Shown: one piece after another, positions 6,479 to 7,100 of the stretch
How the letters are laid out: the number at the start of each line of letters is the position of its first letter
Numbering within the stretch: position 1 is the first letter of the stretch
DNA from: Vulcanimicrobiota bacterium
Lineage (GTDB): Bacteria; Vulcanimicrobiota; Vulcanimicrobiia; Vulcanimicrobiales; Vulcanimicrobiaceae
Direction: 5' to 3'
Length of the DNA: 7,100 nt
NCBI GenBank assembly: GCA_014304965.1
Contig: JACRTZ010000241.1
Location: forward strand, 1-7,100
The notes under the pieces: generated by a model
The model's input: the letters and a program-made list of their open reading frames with translations, nothing else
Databases searched by the model: none
Told to the model about the DNA's origin: nothing
Made by a program: the position numbers and the translations under genes

Positions 6479-7100
6479 ACGCGTTGCCGCTCTGCTGCTG
6501 ATGCTTGGCCTGACCTTGAACGCGTGCTCGCATCGCTCGGCCTCCTCGGTTATGCCGGCGAACGGGTCGCCGTCCGGCGTACCGGCTGGCCTCATCCAAC
6601 GCACCGGTCATATCGTTTTGCCGGCGGGATCGCCGATCGATCCGGCCACCCTGACGGTCTCCAATAGCCTGGGATCGGGCCGTGTATCGCCATCGGGAGG
6701 CTTCGCGCTGAACGCGTTCCCGGACGGACCACAATACGCTGCCGTGCGCAACGCCTCCGGGAAGCTCGTGATGACGGCCTTTTTGAGCGACGGCGAACCG
6801 GACGCGAGCGTCCATTCGACGGCGCAGACCATGCTATTTTTTGCCCTCGGTGGTTTCGCGCTGCCCTCGACGCTCCAGCTGCAGGTGCTCGCGCAGATTG
6901 GGACGCTTGCCAAGGAACAAAATCTCGAGGGCGCGCTCAGCGCCGCCCTCGTTTCGACCGGCTCGGACCCGCTTGGAAGTAACAAACCCGCCATCGGCGC
7001 CGCGATCCAGGCCGGCGTGCCGGGTGTGCGCCCTGCGAGCGCACAACGGCGACCGGCCGGCGCGCGACGTGTGCCGAAGGGGCTCACGTTCGATCCGAGC
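6471..7100 (+). CDS. Predicted lipoprotein of unknown family (partial, 3' end outside window)
   Basis: An open frame of 210 codons that runs off the window without a stop. The N-terminus MSKRVAALLLMLGLTLNAC is a lipoprotein signal peptide with lipobox LNAC; Cys19 would be lipid-modified after signal peptidase II cleavage. Ser20 at position +2 gives no inner-membrane retention signal of the enterobacterial kind. Residues 20-42 are a Ser/Pro/Gly-rich linker. Residues 45-103 look beta-rich, with repeated short strands (TGHIVLPAGSPIDPATLTV and a GGFAL segment), somewhat like a carboxypeptidase-regulatory or Ig-like fold. Residues 114-165 are more helical (VHSTAQTMLFFALGG, then LQLQVLAQIGTLAKEQ). 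Residues 187-205 are basic. I do not recognise a family or catalytic motif. It is transcribed divergently from the LuxR-type regulator. The start is well supported by the GAGGAG site; the function is unknown. Confidence 0.87.
   Translation, partial: MSKRVAALLLMLGLTLNACSHRSASSVMPANGSPSGVPAGLIQRTGHIVLPAGSPIDPATLTVSNSLGSGRVSPSGGFALNAFPDGPQYAAVRNASGKLVMTAFLSDGEPDASVHSTAQTMLFFALGGFALPSTLQLQVLAQIGTLAKEQNLEGALSAALVSTGSDPLGSNKPAIGAAIQAGVPGVRPASAQRRPAGARRVPKGLTFDPS

Overview
The window is GC-rich bacterial chromosome (roughly 60-65% G+C by eye) with a conserved, housekeeping-looking gene set and no sign of mobile DNA. I recognise a signal recognition particle RNA, a DUF4446 membrane protein, an exported M3-family metallopeptidase, a large LuxR-type ATPase regulator, and the truncated ends of an M23-type envelope protein and a lipoprotein. 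A free-standing DUF4446 gene, an exported M3A peptidase and a large ATPase-LuxR regulator at this G+C would fit an uncultured lineage such as Candidatus Eremiobacterota (WPS-2) or a related terrabacterial phylum. That placement is an impression from gene content only. An export signal and a lipobox show that proteins are secreted and lipid-anchored.

Layout. Minus strand, read from about 1252 down to 1: an extended -10 promoter (1244-1252), the small SRP RNA ffs (1231-1124), a DUF4446 protein (1037-567), and the N-terminal 182 codons of a membrane-anchored coiled-coil protein that looks like the leader of an M23 peptidoglycan endopeptidase (546-1, cut by the window edge). These are closely spaced and could be one transcription unit. 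Plus strand, divergent from ffs: an exported M3A zinc oligopeptidase (1284-3371), with its leader within about 50 bases of the SRP RNA start. It converges on a 939-residue ATPase/LuxR regulator on the minus strand (6239-3420). A 10-bp GC-rich hairpin lies in the 48-base gap between them. A 231-base divergent intergenic region (6240-6470) then separates the regulator from a lipoprotein gene on the plus strand (6471 to beyond 7100). That region holds a possible 43-codon ORF overlapping the lipoprotein start.

How the parts relate. The left half concerns protein export and the cell envelope: SRP RNA for co-translational membrane targeting, two single-pass membrane proteins, and an exported peptidase that would degrade oligopeptides outside the cytoplasm. 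The right half is a large signal-integrating transcription factor facing a lipoprotein gene; regulation of the neighbour is possible but only inferred from the divergent arrangement. I do not see a clearly novel defence, mobile or biosynthetic system. The points most worth checking are the SRP RNA with its possibly bidirectional promoter, the ffs-DUF4446-M23 linkage, the exported M3 enzyme with a lone cysteine pair, and the uncharacterised lipoprotein with its overlapping small ORF.
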